Shown here: positions 18,632 through 26,970 of the stretch, one piece after another
Position numbering within the stretch: position 1 is the stretch's first letter
Layout of the letters: each line of letters starts with the position of its first letter
Source of the DNA: Trichodesmium sp050015995
GTDB lineage: Bacteria; Cyanobacteriota; Cyanobacteriia; Cyanobacteriales; Microcoleaceae
NCBI RefSeq assembly: GCF_050015995.1
Contig: NZ_JBNHEP010000050.1
Location: 1 to 64,000 of the forward strand
Length of the DNA: 64,000 nucleotides
Direction of reading: 5' to 3'
The notes under the pieces: generated by a model
Database searches by the model: none
What the model saw: only the letters and a program-made list of their open reading frames with translations
What the model was told of the DNA's origin: nothing
Position numbers and translations under genes: made by a program

Positions 18632-18856
18632 ATGAAAGTAGGCGATCGAGTTCGCGTTAATACTTCTGTTATTGTTTATATTCATCCTGAACATAGAGGA
18701 CAACCATTTGACCTTAAAGAGCAGGAAGGAGAAGTGATTGGTATTGTCAATGAATGGAAAGGCAGACCAGTTAGTGCTAATTTACCCATTCTTGTCCAAT
18801 TTACAAAAAAACTTAAAGTTCATCTTAAGGAAGAGGAATTAGAAATAATCTCATAA
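18632..18856 (+). CDS. ftrV: Ferredoxin-thioredoxin reductase, variable chain
   Basis: The 74-residue protein begins MKVGDRVRVNTSVIVYIHPEH and contains GQPFDLKEQEGEV and GRPVSANLPILVQF, as in the SH3-like variable subunit of FTR. With the catalytic chain it relays electrons from ferredoxin to thioredoxin, linking light to enzyme activation. I choose the ATG at 18632. The longer frame from 18569 adds residues with no counterpart in the family and starts in IS-derived DNA. Confidence 0.95.
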   Translation: MKVGDRVRVNTSVIVYIHPEHRGQPFDLKEQEGEVIGIVNEWKGRPVSANLPILVQFTKKLKVHLKEEELEIIS

Positions 18857-19035
18857 ATTAAGGTGAATATCAATGGGGTTTATGGGGCAGTGTCCCCATC
18901 CATTTATTTCTATATTTAATGGGTATAGCAGTCCTATTTTAGTTATACCAAATTGATAAATGTTGGCTACAAATATTTAGACTAAATATTTAGACTGTTT
19001 CTAGTAGTCAGTAGAAATAGCTTCAATATCATTTT

Positions 19036-19196
19036 ATATCATGTCCGGTAGCATTGGTATTGTAAGCGCGAAGGTAAGGAAGAAGGCTTTAGTTATCTAG
19101 GAGAGAAGGAGGAAGACTTTAGTTATCTAGGAGAGAAGCTTTAAGAGAAGGAAAAACCTTAGCTTTTATACCGGACCATACCAACGGACATAATAT
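19036..19196. mobile_element. TIR element (ATATCATGTCCGG type) with internal duplication
   Basis: The left end atatcatgtccggtagcatt and the right end accggaccataccaacggac/ataatat form imperfect terminal inverted repeats. Inside are two copies of gactttagttatctaggagagaag with small changes. The ends resemble those of the elements at 47728 and 59828, so this is probably a MITE. No protein is encoded. Confidence 0.65.
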
Positions 19197-19340
19197 TATA
19201 GAGTGAAAATTCTATTGTTCATCAAGGATAAATAGTCACGTCAAGGATTTGAGTTGACTTGATTATTTCTAACATTCTTTTTTCATGCTTGGTATTATCT
19301 AGAAAATTTATCAAAATTCAGCAATAAGACACAGGGAAAA

Positions 19341-19633
19341 AGTAAGCATTCAGCCGTCAGCTAACAGCTATCAGCTAGAAGGAGGAATTAGTCTCCAAGA
19401 AGAATAAAAAGTCCGACACGAAAAAGGTCATCAGCTAAACTTAGTAATACCATTTCTCTGTAACAATGCGCTTAATAATTCTTACCCAGACCTGAAATTT
19501 ACTGATAGTTGTTATCTTTTATTAAGCGTAACTTCATGGAAAAATGGTATAAGTTATTATTTTTATGGATCTTTATGGCGCAGCATGACCCAGGAAAAGC
19601 GCTCGCTCTGACTGCTAATAGCTGAATGCTTAC
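19341..19633. repeat. Nested inverted repeat (gtaagcattcagc ends)
   Basis: Outer arms gtaagcattcagc and gctgaatgcttac enclose cagctatcagcta-type repeats. A second inverted pair (ataccattt and aaaaatggtat, 19447-19552) sits inside. The outer family recurs at 20092-20242. The interval 18857-19813 otherwise has no gene. Confidence 0.7.
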
Positions 19634-19813
19634 GGGAAAAAAGGTAATAGATTCAGATTTTTTACATATAATTTTGTAGTGCTATATAATATATAGGTTG
19701 ATCAAAATAATTGAGTCTAAAACCCCCCACTTTTAAGGCGAAATGTTTTTGGAGGTTGGAGAGTTGCTCAAGATGCTTGTAACAAAAACAACTTCTAACT
19801 TTGTTAATTATGG

Positions 19814-20047
19814 TTATTTAGGATAAATTAGTTTTAAGAAAAAACCGAAAATATTGATATCACTCCGCATTTTTTGTAATTCTTTTTGATGTTGTTCTGC
19901 TACCGCATAATACCACTGACAATAATTTTTAAAGTCTTCTCTATATTTGACTTCTTGATAAAATTCCTGGGTAGTTTGATAAACTTGACAAATTTCAGTA
20001 ATAGATGAATTTGTTTCTGGAAAAATGCCTCTTAATTCTGGCTGCAT
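19814..20047 (-). CDS. Small hypothetical protein
   Basis: The 77-residue protein is not recognised. It is soluble and helical in character, with many charged and aromatic residues (EFYQEVKYREDFKNYCQWYYAVAEQHQKELQKM can be seen from about residue 28, written here as three parts: EFYQEVKYREDF, KNYCQWYYAV, AEQHQKELQKM). The composition is protein-like, so it is probably a real gene. It sits between two copies of the gtaagcattcagc inverted repeat. No function is proposed. Confidence 0.55.
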   Translation of the reverse strand: MQPELRGIFPETNSSITEICQVYQTTQEFYQEVKYREDFKNYCQWYYAVAEQHQKELQKMRSDINIFGFFLKLIYPK

Positions 20048-20091
20048 CTAAAGTAACTCCTATGATTGAGCTATGCAAATTGTAAGCATTC

Positions 20092-20242
20092 AGCTATTAG
20101 CTATCAGCTATCACTAACAAGACCCCGCTTTTGTAGTAAGGTTTAATTCTGGCTCAATTAATAAAACTTTTATCTAAAACCAAAAACAATAACTGTTAAC
20201 GCAGTTCGTCAGCAGGAGGCTAGCTGAGGGCTGAATGCTTAC
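20092..20242. repeat. Inverted repeat element (gtaagcattcagc ends), copy 2
   Basis: Left arm gtaagcattcagctattagc and right arm gctgagggctgaatgcttac are partly complementary. A second copy is at 19341-19633. Together the copies bracket the small gene at 19814-20047. Confidence 0.7.
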
Positions 20243-20256
20243 TGCAAATGTTTTGA

Positions 20257-21051
20257 TTATAACCAACCGCGCAGACGATAAACTATTATACCAATATATT
20301 CTTTTAAAGCTTTAGTAGAATTTTGTAAATTTGCAGCATCAGGAATAATATTTAACAGAATACCTTGCCAACTATCTATTTTTTCTTGTAAGTCTCTTTC
20401 AGTAACTAAAAAATCTGTTGGTGCTGGAATTACTGGTATTTTCTGCTTTTTGAATATTAAAATAGAACGTGGAGTATGCAGTGCTGAAGTTACTAACAAT
20501 ACAGAACCTTTTATTTCTTTTGTTTCTAAAATTTGTTTAACATTAACAGCATTTTGATAAGTATTCAGAGAGTCAGTATCTTGTAAAATTGCTGTTTTTG
20601 GTACTCCCATAGACTGTGCAATTTCTGCCATATCTCCAGACTCAGGATTTCCTCCATCTTTCCAATCAATTCTACCTCCACTTAATATAATAAAAGGTGC
20701 TTTACCTTGTTGATATAATCTCACTCCATGTAAAATCCTGTCCCCTGCTTCACTAAAATCTACCCAGGGGCGGGGGGAATTAGCTGGTTTAATCCCACCA
20801 CCTAAAACAACTATTGCTTCTGCCGAAGGTAACTCTTTTGGCGGTAAATTTTGCCATTCTAGGGATTTAATAAGTCCTTGAGAAACCCAAGAATTACTAA
20901 AAGTAAGTATTACTATAAATGCCAAAAAAATTACTAATGCTGACCATTTGGGATACCACCATAACAACACAAAAGCTATCAGCATTAGGAAACAAGATAG
21001 TCCTAATGGATAGATAAATAAAGGGAGTAATTTAGAGAGAAACAAAAACAT
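20257..21051 (-). CDS. YdcF/ElyC family membrane protein (DUF218)
   Basis: From the ATG at 21051 the protein has 264 residues. Two membrane segments occupy roughly residues 5-55, followed by a DUF218 domain: AEAIVVLGGGIKP, AGDRILHGVRLYQQGKAPFIILSGG, the DSLNTYQNA segment with conserved Asn, and LLVTSALHTPRS. This layout matches ElyC/SanA/YdcF proteins, linked to envelope and peptidoglycan or lipid-carrier metabolism; the biochemical activity is not settled. The upstream start at 21123 would add a lysine-poor stretch without similarity. The domain is thought to face the periplasm. Confidence 0.88.
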   Translation of the reverse strand: MFLFLSKLLPLFIYPLGLSCFLMLIAFVLLWWYPKWSALVIFLAFIVILTFSNSWVSQGLIKSLEWQNLPPKELPSAEAIVVLGGGIKPANSPRPWVDFSEAGDRILHGVRLYQQGKAPFIILSGGRIDWKDGGNPESGDMAEIAQSMGVPKTAILQDTDSLNTYQNAVNVKQILETKEIKGSVLLVTSALHTPRSILIFKKQKIPVIPAPTDFLVTERDLQEKIDSWQGILLNIIPDAANLQNSTKALKEYIGIIVYRLRGWL

Positions 21052-21576
21052 TGGTAGTTCGGAAATTAAATAAGACCTCACCCTTAAGGAGGAGTTGAAA
21101 TTAATAATTATTATGATGTGCAAATAAGTAATTTTTGTTTGTAGTAGGGCTTTAGCCCTTTCTATCTTAGGGCTGAAGCCCTACTAGGATCTCTAATTAT
21201 AACTATAGTGTTTTTATTTGAGATGTAAATCTAGATAATGGTTTTTTCTAATAAAAAAAGAGTGCCGATTGGGTATCCGTTTCCTTGTATTTTTCACTAT
21301 TTAATGCTGTTTTCCCTTCTTTACTATTGCAAAAGTGGCAATTCCCTATTCCCTTTTTAATAGCACTCAGTTTTCATATTCCATTTAGAAACGCTATATT
21401 TAACCAAACACGATATTACCTATTTTTTTTTAGAAGAGGATTAACTCAAAGAAATTTTTTTCTTTAAACCTTAATTTTGTGATAAAAAGAGTTTTGATGG
21501 ATAGCAAATATGAAAAGTAATTACCTCAAAATCAAAGTTACAAAAATCTAGCTATTGTCTTAAAGTTGAGAGACCA
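21052..21576. other. Intergenic region with a strong stem-loop
   Basis: A stem-loop at 21142-21186 (tagtagggctttagccct paired with agggctgaagccctacta) matches the internal part of the element at 47728. The rest (21190-21576) is AT-rich with no convincing gene. Confidence 0.6.
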
Positions 21577-21921
21577 TTAGTATTTTTTTCGAGATTTTGA
21601 GGATATTTGACTTTGCCTGAAAAACCAACTTAATACAGAAACACCACTACGTTCTCTAGGTGTTTTAGGCCATCTTTTAATTGGTGCAGTTGGTTTTGAT
21701 GGTGTGGGAGAATCTACAGGTTCAGGATCTGCTTTTTCTGGGATTTCTGGTCTTGATTCTATTTTGGACCAAAACCCTAATAATCCAGCAGAAATTCCTC
21801 CAATTACACCAAATATAATACTTGATTTGATTGTATATTCTAGTAAGCTAAAACTAATACTGAAAAATAGAGTAGCTGCTAGTCCGGCAATTAAGCCTGT
21901 TGATATTGATGGTTTATCCAT
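21577..21921 (-). CDS. Hypothetical two-helix membrane protein
   Basis: The 114-residue protein has two adjacent hydrophobic segments (about residues 8-27 and 32-52) followed by an acidic, proline-rich linker (PEIPEKADPEPVDSPTPSKP) and a basic tail. It resembles small cyanobacterial inner-membrane proteins of unknown role. The family is not recognised. Codon use and the ordered hydrophobic pattern support a real gene. Confidence 0.6.
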   Translation of the reverse strand: MDKPSISTGLIAGLAATLFFSISFSLLEYTIKSSIIFGVIGGISAGLLGFWSKIESRPEIPEKADPEPVDSPTPSKPTAPIKRWPKTPRERSGVSVLSWFFRQSQISSKSRKKY

Positions 21922-22033
21922 GCTTTGGCCAAGGCATTAAGTGATTGATGTTTGAAAAATTATATCAAGTCCGCTTAAATAGGCATATTAAATTCTAAAT
22001 TCTGACTTCTGGCTTCCGTTAATTGTCAAATAA

Positions 22034-22129
22034 ATGGCCTTCCTAGAAGAACTATACATAGTTGAAAAAATTGGAGATGAATGGGAGATTATTGAATTGA
22101 TTCAAGTCAACAAAGTTATGGAAGTCTAA
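22034..22129 (+). CDS. Possible micro-ORF or gene fragment
   Basis: A 31-codon frame (MAFLEELYIVEKIGDEWEII at its start) ends with TAA. The residue composition is protein-like, and it could be a remnant or a small protein. No ribosome site or homolog is recognised. The remaining 21922-22266 interval is featureless. Confidence 0.25.
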   Translation: MAFLEELYIVEKIGDEWEIIELIQVNKVMEV

Positions 22130-22266
22130 TTTGAGCGAATATCACTATTTGTAAGCCACTACTAATTTTTTAAATTTCAGTAGAAGATAGGGAGCAACCG
22201 CACCTCGAAATTTTAATTATGCGGACTGCCCCCCTATTTAATTCAGTAATAGTGTTCAATTAATGG

Positions 22267-23874
22267 TTATCCTCCCAAACCCAAAACATTCTGTAATAGC
22301 ATTTGGTCTTCACCTTTAAGTTGAAAGCGACCACTTTCAATATCTCTAATCCAGCTTTGGCTTTTTCCCAACATAGTTGCTAACTGTCTCTGACTTAACT
22401 GTTGATTTTTCCTAGCCATCATAATTTGTTCGCCACAGATAGTAGAAAGCTTTTTTGTTCTTTTGCGCTTATTAGTATAGCGTAGCTTCTGTTTTTCAAA
22501 TTCTGCTAAATGTCGATCCCATTCCTGGGGGAGTTCAAACCATAGGATACGAGCGTTCATTAACATATTCCACTTACCCCTTGGACCGCGATCTGTTAAT
22601 CTCTGATGCTTACTACCATCATCGATCCAAAAATCTAAAGCTGCATCACCGTCATCAGGTAAACCTGCCAATTTTGCCCACATTGGTTGAATTTCCAGGG
22701 GGTAAGTTACGGGGTCAAATTCAGGTTTGATCCCATAATGGCTGAGAACTTCCAGATCGCTCTCAAAAGTCTTTATTAGTCGTTTTCGATCTTCTCTAAA
22801 AGAAGATGCTTGTCTCACCTTTTGTTCCCCATAAGCAAGTCGCATTAAGGTAGGTACAGTCAAGCGTTGCTCCCTACCCATTTTTGTTTTGAACAATAAC
22901 CATAACAACATTCTAGCAGTTCCTTCATGTTGCTGCCAGATACTCATCACAGTAGTTAATACAGACTTAGGTAAAATTCCATATTGATAAAATGCTGTGC
23001 GCTCTTTGCAAGCTTCCTTGTTGAGGAAATACTTAGCCCAGATACCAGCTCTAACTCTAAAAGTCAGACCAACAAGATGTTTGCATCCTGTGGAATCTTC
23101 AGAAAAGTGATGTTCAATTTTTAATATATGCCAAAGTTGACTTTCTGGCAATGAAAAGGAATTTATTCTACCTTGTTGAGGCCAGTCAATAGCAGTAGTA
23201 ATTTGGCAAGGTTGTTGAGCAAGGTTTTTAATCAAACTCAGTTTAGTTGCTTTAGATAGGTCTTTGCGTTTTTCTAGCCCCAGGTATCTTTCTATTTGCT
23301 GATCGCTGATGACAAATTCTTGCTCCCATGGTTTGTCAATAACTGTTGCATGGGCGGCATAAATTAGGTGTATACAGGCTGCTCTGATATCCATTGCTGG
23401 TATATCTGTTACTTTTTTGACATCATCATTTAGAGTTTGGGATGTACACCCAAAATCTTTGATGCCAAAACTAATTGAACCCTGACCTTGCTTAATAGAA
23501 CGCTGATAAATCAGTTGACCTTCTGTATCTACTGTCCAAGGTAGTGATTGTCTCTGCGCCAGAATGTTGCAAGCTTCCCAGACCACTATAGAAGAAGCAA
23601 AGGGACTGTGCTTGCCATCGGGGAATAAGTCAGAGCTTGTAGGTGTTCTTGTCTCAGCCTTATATCTACCTTTTTTGGGTAGGGTAGGAACAGGACTACT
23701 AATAGAACAGTGAACTACACACTGAGGCTCTTCGTGATACCCCTCACAGCTATTACACAGTTCGGGATTAATAGAATATTGTTCATTATCGACAACGATC
23801 GCACCTGTTGGGCACTGGGTTTGGGGCACACAGGTGATACATCCGATACAGTTTTCAGTCATTTTGTGAGTCAT
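22267..23874 (-). CDS. cnfR: CnfR/PatB, ferredoxin-HTH transcriptional regulator of nitrogen fixation genes
   Basis: The 535-residue protein has an N-terminal double 4Fe-4S ferredoxin-like domain (CIGCITC at residues 9-15, then CPTGAI, CNSCEG and CVVHC). A long central region follows, and then a C-terminal XRE-type helix-turn-helix (about 480-530: LSQRQLATMLGKSQSWIRDIE). This layout and length match PatB of Anabaena and CnfR of Leptolyngbya. There CnfR activates nif genes when oxygen is low, probably sensed by its iron-sulfur clusters. A fdxB gene lies in the same region. The DNA just upstream of the start is a tnpB relic, and no Shine-Dalgarno is visible; an ATG four codons in is an alternative start. 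Confidence 0.93.
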   Translation of the reverse strand: MTHKMTENCIGCITCVPQTQCPTGAIVVDNEQYSINPELCNSCEGYHEEPQCVVHCSISSPVPTLPKKGRYKAETRTPTSSDLFPDGKHSPFASSIVVWEACNILAQRQSLPWTVDTEGQLIYQRSIKQGQGSISFGIKDFGCTSQTLNDDVKKVTDIPAMDIRAACIHLIYAAHATVIDKPWEQEFVISDQQIERYLGLEKRKDLSKATKLSLIKNLAQQPCQITTAIDWPQQGRINSFSLPESQLWHILKIEHHFSEDSTGCKHLVGLTFRVRAGIWAKYFLNKEACKERTAFYQYGILPKSVLTTVMSIWQQHEGTARMLLWLLFKTKMGREQRLTVPTLMRLAYGEQKVRQASSFREDRKRLIKTFESDLEVLSHYGIKPEFDPVTYPLEIQPMWAKLAGLPDDGDAALDFWIDDGSKHQRLTDRGPRGKWNMLMNARILWFELPQEWDRHLAEFEKQKLRYTNKRKRTKKLSTICGEQIMMARKNQQLSQRQLATMLGKSQSWIRDIESGRFQLKGEDQMLLQNVLGLGG

Positions 23875-23879
23875 AACAA

Positions 23880-24324
23880 GCCGTTCTTAGAAACCTACAA
23901 TAATCTACAAATATCTGTAAATATCTGTTCTATTCCTGTTTCATTCTGGCAGTGTCGGCACTCACCAGTCCACAAGCTGTCACGGTTGAACTGACCGCCA
24001 TAGCTAGATTCGCTTCTAGCATTTAAGTCTCGCTTCACAATTTCAACTACAGTTATAGCAATTGAATACACGCTGCGATCAAAGTATAAACTCTTTAACA
24101 GTTGGACATTTAGAGCAAGTTTTTGAGCTGAGAAACCATTGGTGTGCAACAAACAGTTTGAACCATATAACTCATACTTGTACTCTAGCTGTCTACGAAA
24201 CCAGCGTGTGAGCCAAACATTATTTTTTGCTGCTAATTGGGATGCAATTCAGTTTTGAAACCTAGTAAAATAGGACAGATAATTGGAGATTATACCAAAT
24301 TATAGAAAACAGTTATAAGCCCCT
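23880..24324 (-). pseudogene. Decayed IS605-type tnpB element abutting cnfR
   Basis: The right end aagccgttcttagaaacct equals that of the intact element at 37302. Inside are scraps of the zinc finger/DRD region (23968-24213) and the N-terminal start (near 24229-24265), with the middle deleted and several stops. It begins only a few bases before the cnfR start codon. Confidence 0.88.
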
Positions 24325-24684
24325 GATTGCTGTATAACTAACTATCTAATGAGTTAAAATATCAAATCTTTTATCTAATGATTCAAGTATTTTCACTCAA
24401 GTCTAAATTGAGACTTTTAATAAACCTTAATATTTCATAAATGCTTTAGATTATATGTTCAGAATGAGCAAATTAATATTATTTTTATCTTTTAGTATGG
24501 AGTAATTAATAGGTTATTTAGCAAATAAGGATATTTATACATTTAACTTGCAATAGTTAGTAATTTCAAGGTTGATTTAACTACTAATTTTTAGTAAAAA
24601 AAACCCAGGGGAAATACTTAAATCATTATTAAAAGATATATTTATCGGCATTTCACCCCAGATATCAACTGCTAAATCTCCTAA
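24325..24684. other. AT-rich gap, nothing seen
   Basis: No coding frame, hairpin or repeat of note is visible between the tnpB relic and the HTH gene's 3' end. Confidence 0.4.
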
Positions 24685-25197
24685 TTATTGAGATTGCTGG
24701 CTAACATTACTCTCAAGTTTCTTACTTGTATGATTGGCTCGATTCTCAAGTTGTACTCTACCTCTAGGAAGGCGAATATTTTTTTGTTTAAGAATTCTCC
24801 TAACTTGAGTACCACTAAGTTTAATTCCTGTTCGTTGAGTAAGATAATTTGCTAAACGTTCTCCACTCCAGTTGCTACATTCATAACCTAACTGGTTAGG
24901 AGATTTTTTTGTAACTTCTATCAATAACTGAATATATTCTTCTGTAGCTTTGCGAAAATTACCATGCTCTCGCCGATCTCGTAAACTATCTAGTTGATCT
25001 GGGTCTCCATGTACACACCAATAAGCAACTGTTCTATAAGAACAACCGATAAACCCAGAAATTTCTGAATAAGTTTTTCCGTCATTTAATAGGAGTAACA
25101 TCAATACTCTTTCTCGGAAATGAGAGCAACCGCTCTCTCGCAAAGCTTTCTGCAATCTTTTCTTTTGCATTGAACTGAGAAAATCTTTTGCAGGCAT
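24685..25197 (-). CDS. IS630-type helix-turn-helix protein without a transposase domain
   Basis: The 170-residue protein has two HTH units of the type found at the N-terminus of IS630/Tc1-mariner transposases: RERVLMLLLLNDGKTYSEIS with GCSYRTVAYW, and a winged-helix Trp-rich part (NWSGERLANYLTQRTGIKLS with VRRILKQKNI). It ends at about 170 residues with a basic tail, with no DDE catalytic domain and no downstream continuation. It may be a domesticated DNA-binding protein or a truncated transposase. It lies between cnfR and fdxB on the same strand, which raises the chance of a nif-linked regulatory role. That role is inference. Confidence 0.7.
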   Translation of the reverse strand: MPAKDFLSSMQKKRLQKALRESGCSHFRERVLMLLLLNDGKTYSEISGFIGCSYRTVAYWCVHGDPDQLDSLRDRREHGNFRKATEEYIQLLIEVTKKSPNQLGYECSNWSGERLANYLTQRTGIKLSGTQVRRILKQKNIRLPRGRVQLENRANHTSKKLESNVSQQSQ

Positions 25198-25913
25198 AAC
25201 AGCTACCTCAGTTTAACAACTTAATGCAACTTAGCTGCACAGTATCTATAATCCGCTTTTCAATACCCTTTATTTGCGAGTATAAGCTGCAACTCCAGAC
25301 ATAGGCAAAACCTTGCCTGTTGTAGTCTGCTATCCTATACTAAAAGCAAATTTAAATAGATTACCTGTGCTACTTAACTTGATGGTGATGAGTTCTTTCG
25401 GGCATTAAGAACCAGATTTAACTTAAGCTCCTATTTTTCACAACTAATCTGGCCAAAACAAGAGCAGAAATATGTGATGTTAGACAAGCTGAAATAATTT
25501 CTGCATCTTTTGGGTAGATAGTCAAGTCTTGGTCTTAGTAGAATGCTTGTAGATAGCTGAGAAGTAGATTAATGTTTCTTGATTTACATTTGCTTGCGCC
25601 TATCTGAACCTGATATGGTAATAGCGTTTTGTAGAGCAAGCTGTTTCAAGGCAATAGTTTTGGGTTGGCGTAGGTAGGGGCAATAACACCCCTACACTTT
25701 AATATCTGAACTCGCTTTTGTGCTGCAATTGTTAAAGTTCATAATTTTTGGGCGAGTCTTTGCTGCGATCGCTATTACAGAATTGCACAAATTACAATTT
25801 AAGAAAGTTAGGGAGTTCAGGTTTTGGGTAAGCAGTTTAACTAATTAATACACCTGAACCTAAGACTCCACAAACTTCTATATCAATGTTTCTGAGTTGA
25901 TAGTCTTGCTAAG
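25198..25913. other. Intergenic region, nothing recognised
   Basis: About 700 bases with no convincing gene. One HIP1-like site (gcgatcgc near 25766) and scattered AT-rich tracts are present. The promoter of the HTH gene should be at its left end. Confidence 0.4.
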
Positions 25914-26210
25914 TTATGCATCTGCAGGAGCATGAGTGAAGCATTTCTTACCGCAAATGTTAGCGCAAGCTTCACATCCAATGCAATCATCTGCATTAGC
26001 AATAGTCATTACTTTTCTTAATACTTCATCATCATCATCATCATCATCCACAAACTCTCCATGCTCATTGAGTGGTCTAAGTTCTAGAACATTTCTATGA
26101 CAAACTTTAAAACAACGACCACAACCTAGACATTTGTTCATGTCAATAGATTCGACATATTGAGGAGTCCAAGCTGTACCACCTTTAGTTAAAGCTGTTA
26201 ATGTTGCCAT
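25914..26210 (-). CDS. fdxB: Nif-associated ferredoxin III (4Fe-4S), FdxB
   Basis: The 98-residue protein carries two cluster motifs: CLGCGRCFKVC with a following Cys-poor segment, and CIGCEACANIC with KKC. The N-terminus (TKGGTAWTPQYVESID) and the end (CGKKCFTHAP) fit ferredoxin III of nif regions. An acidic run of seven Asp residues (about 55-61) lies between the motifs and is unusual in length. It is a likely electron carrier for nitrogenase or its cofactor assembly. A good Shine-Dalgarno (aaggag) precedes the ATG at 26210. Confidence 0.93.
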   Translation of the reverse strand: MATLTALTKGGTAWTPQYVESIDMNKCLGCGRCFKVCHRNVLELRPLNEHGEFVDDDDDDDEVLRKVMTIANADDCIGCEACANICGKKCFTHAPADA

Positions 26211-26520
26211 CAGTTCTTCTCCTTGATTAGTAGATTAATTTTTTTGTTTTGTTGCATCTTTTTATATAATAGCTATTCACTCTTGCAAAAAAGTATTTTT
26301 TTATACTTTTTTCAGGTTTTTGTTAAATATTTATTAGGCCATTATTTACTGATTTATTTATTAGAAAAAATTTGCAATTATTTGTCAATAAAAACACCTA
26401 TATATCTCCGAAAAATTGGAAAATTTTTGACAATATTTATAGTTTAATTTATGTATTTATAATACTTAAACTTTCGCTTTATTGAATTATTAATTTGCCA
26501 ACTAAGTCAGATTTATATAA

Positions 26521-26659
26521 GAGTTGTTGGGAAATAAAAATTGAACAATGCTCAAAAGGTTACTCTATAAGGTTTTCAGGATTTTAGGACTGAAAAAAGG
26601 CTATAAACTTTGATTGATAAGGGTTTTAGCCATTTTTTTAGCTTAATTCCCAACAACTC
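26521..26659. mobile_element. MITE, GAGTTGTTGGGAA family, copy 1
   Basis: Ends gagttgttgggaa and ttcccaacaactc are perfect inverted repeats. TA is present on the right; the left neighbour is aa, perhaps mutated. A related copy is at 35908. The interval 26211-26970 otherwise shows no gene. Confidence 0.85.
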
Positions 26660-26970
26660 TATAGTATAAGTTGGGTCGCCTTAAGCCCCAACTTGATTGA
26701 ATGAAATAGCGGTCAGCAATCAACAGTCAGCACTCAGCAATTGCAAGGCGTATGATGGGAGATTTAAACCCGCTATCATCAACACTTACTCCATTGAAAA
26801 TATAGTGGAGGACTTAAACCCTTGGATTTTAGCTGATATCTGTTTGCATTTGCGTAGCATCCCAGCACGGAAATGCCAAAACCTGATAGCTAGTTAAACT
26901 TAAATCTTGTAGCTTCTATAACTAATTCGATTGTTATAGTCCCTACGCTCCAATTTTTCGGGAACTGTCT

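Noticed and set aside
26223..26447. 74-residue hydrophobic open frame upstream of fdxB
   Set aside because: AT-rich DNA gives Phe/Leu/Ile-rich frames by chance; there is no ribosome site or family, and it lies in the fdxB leader.
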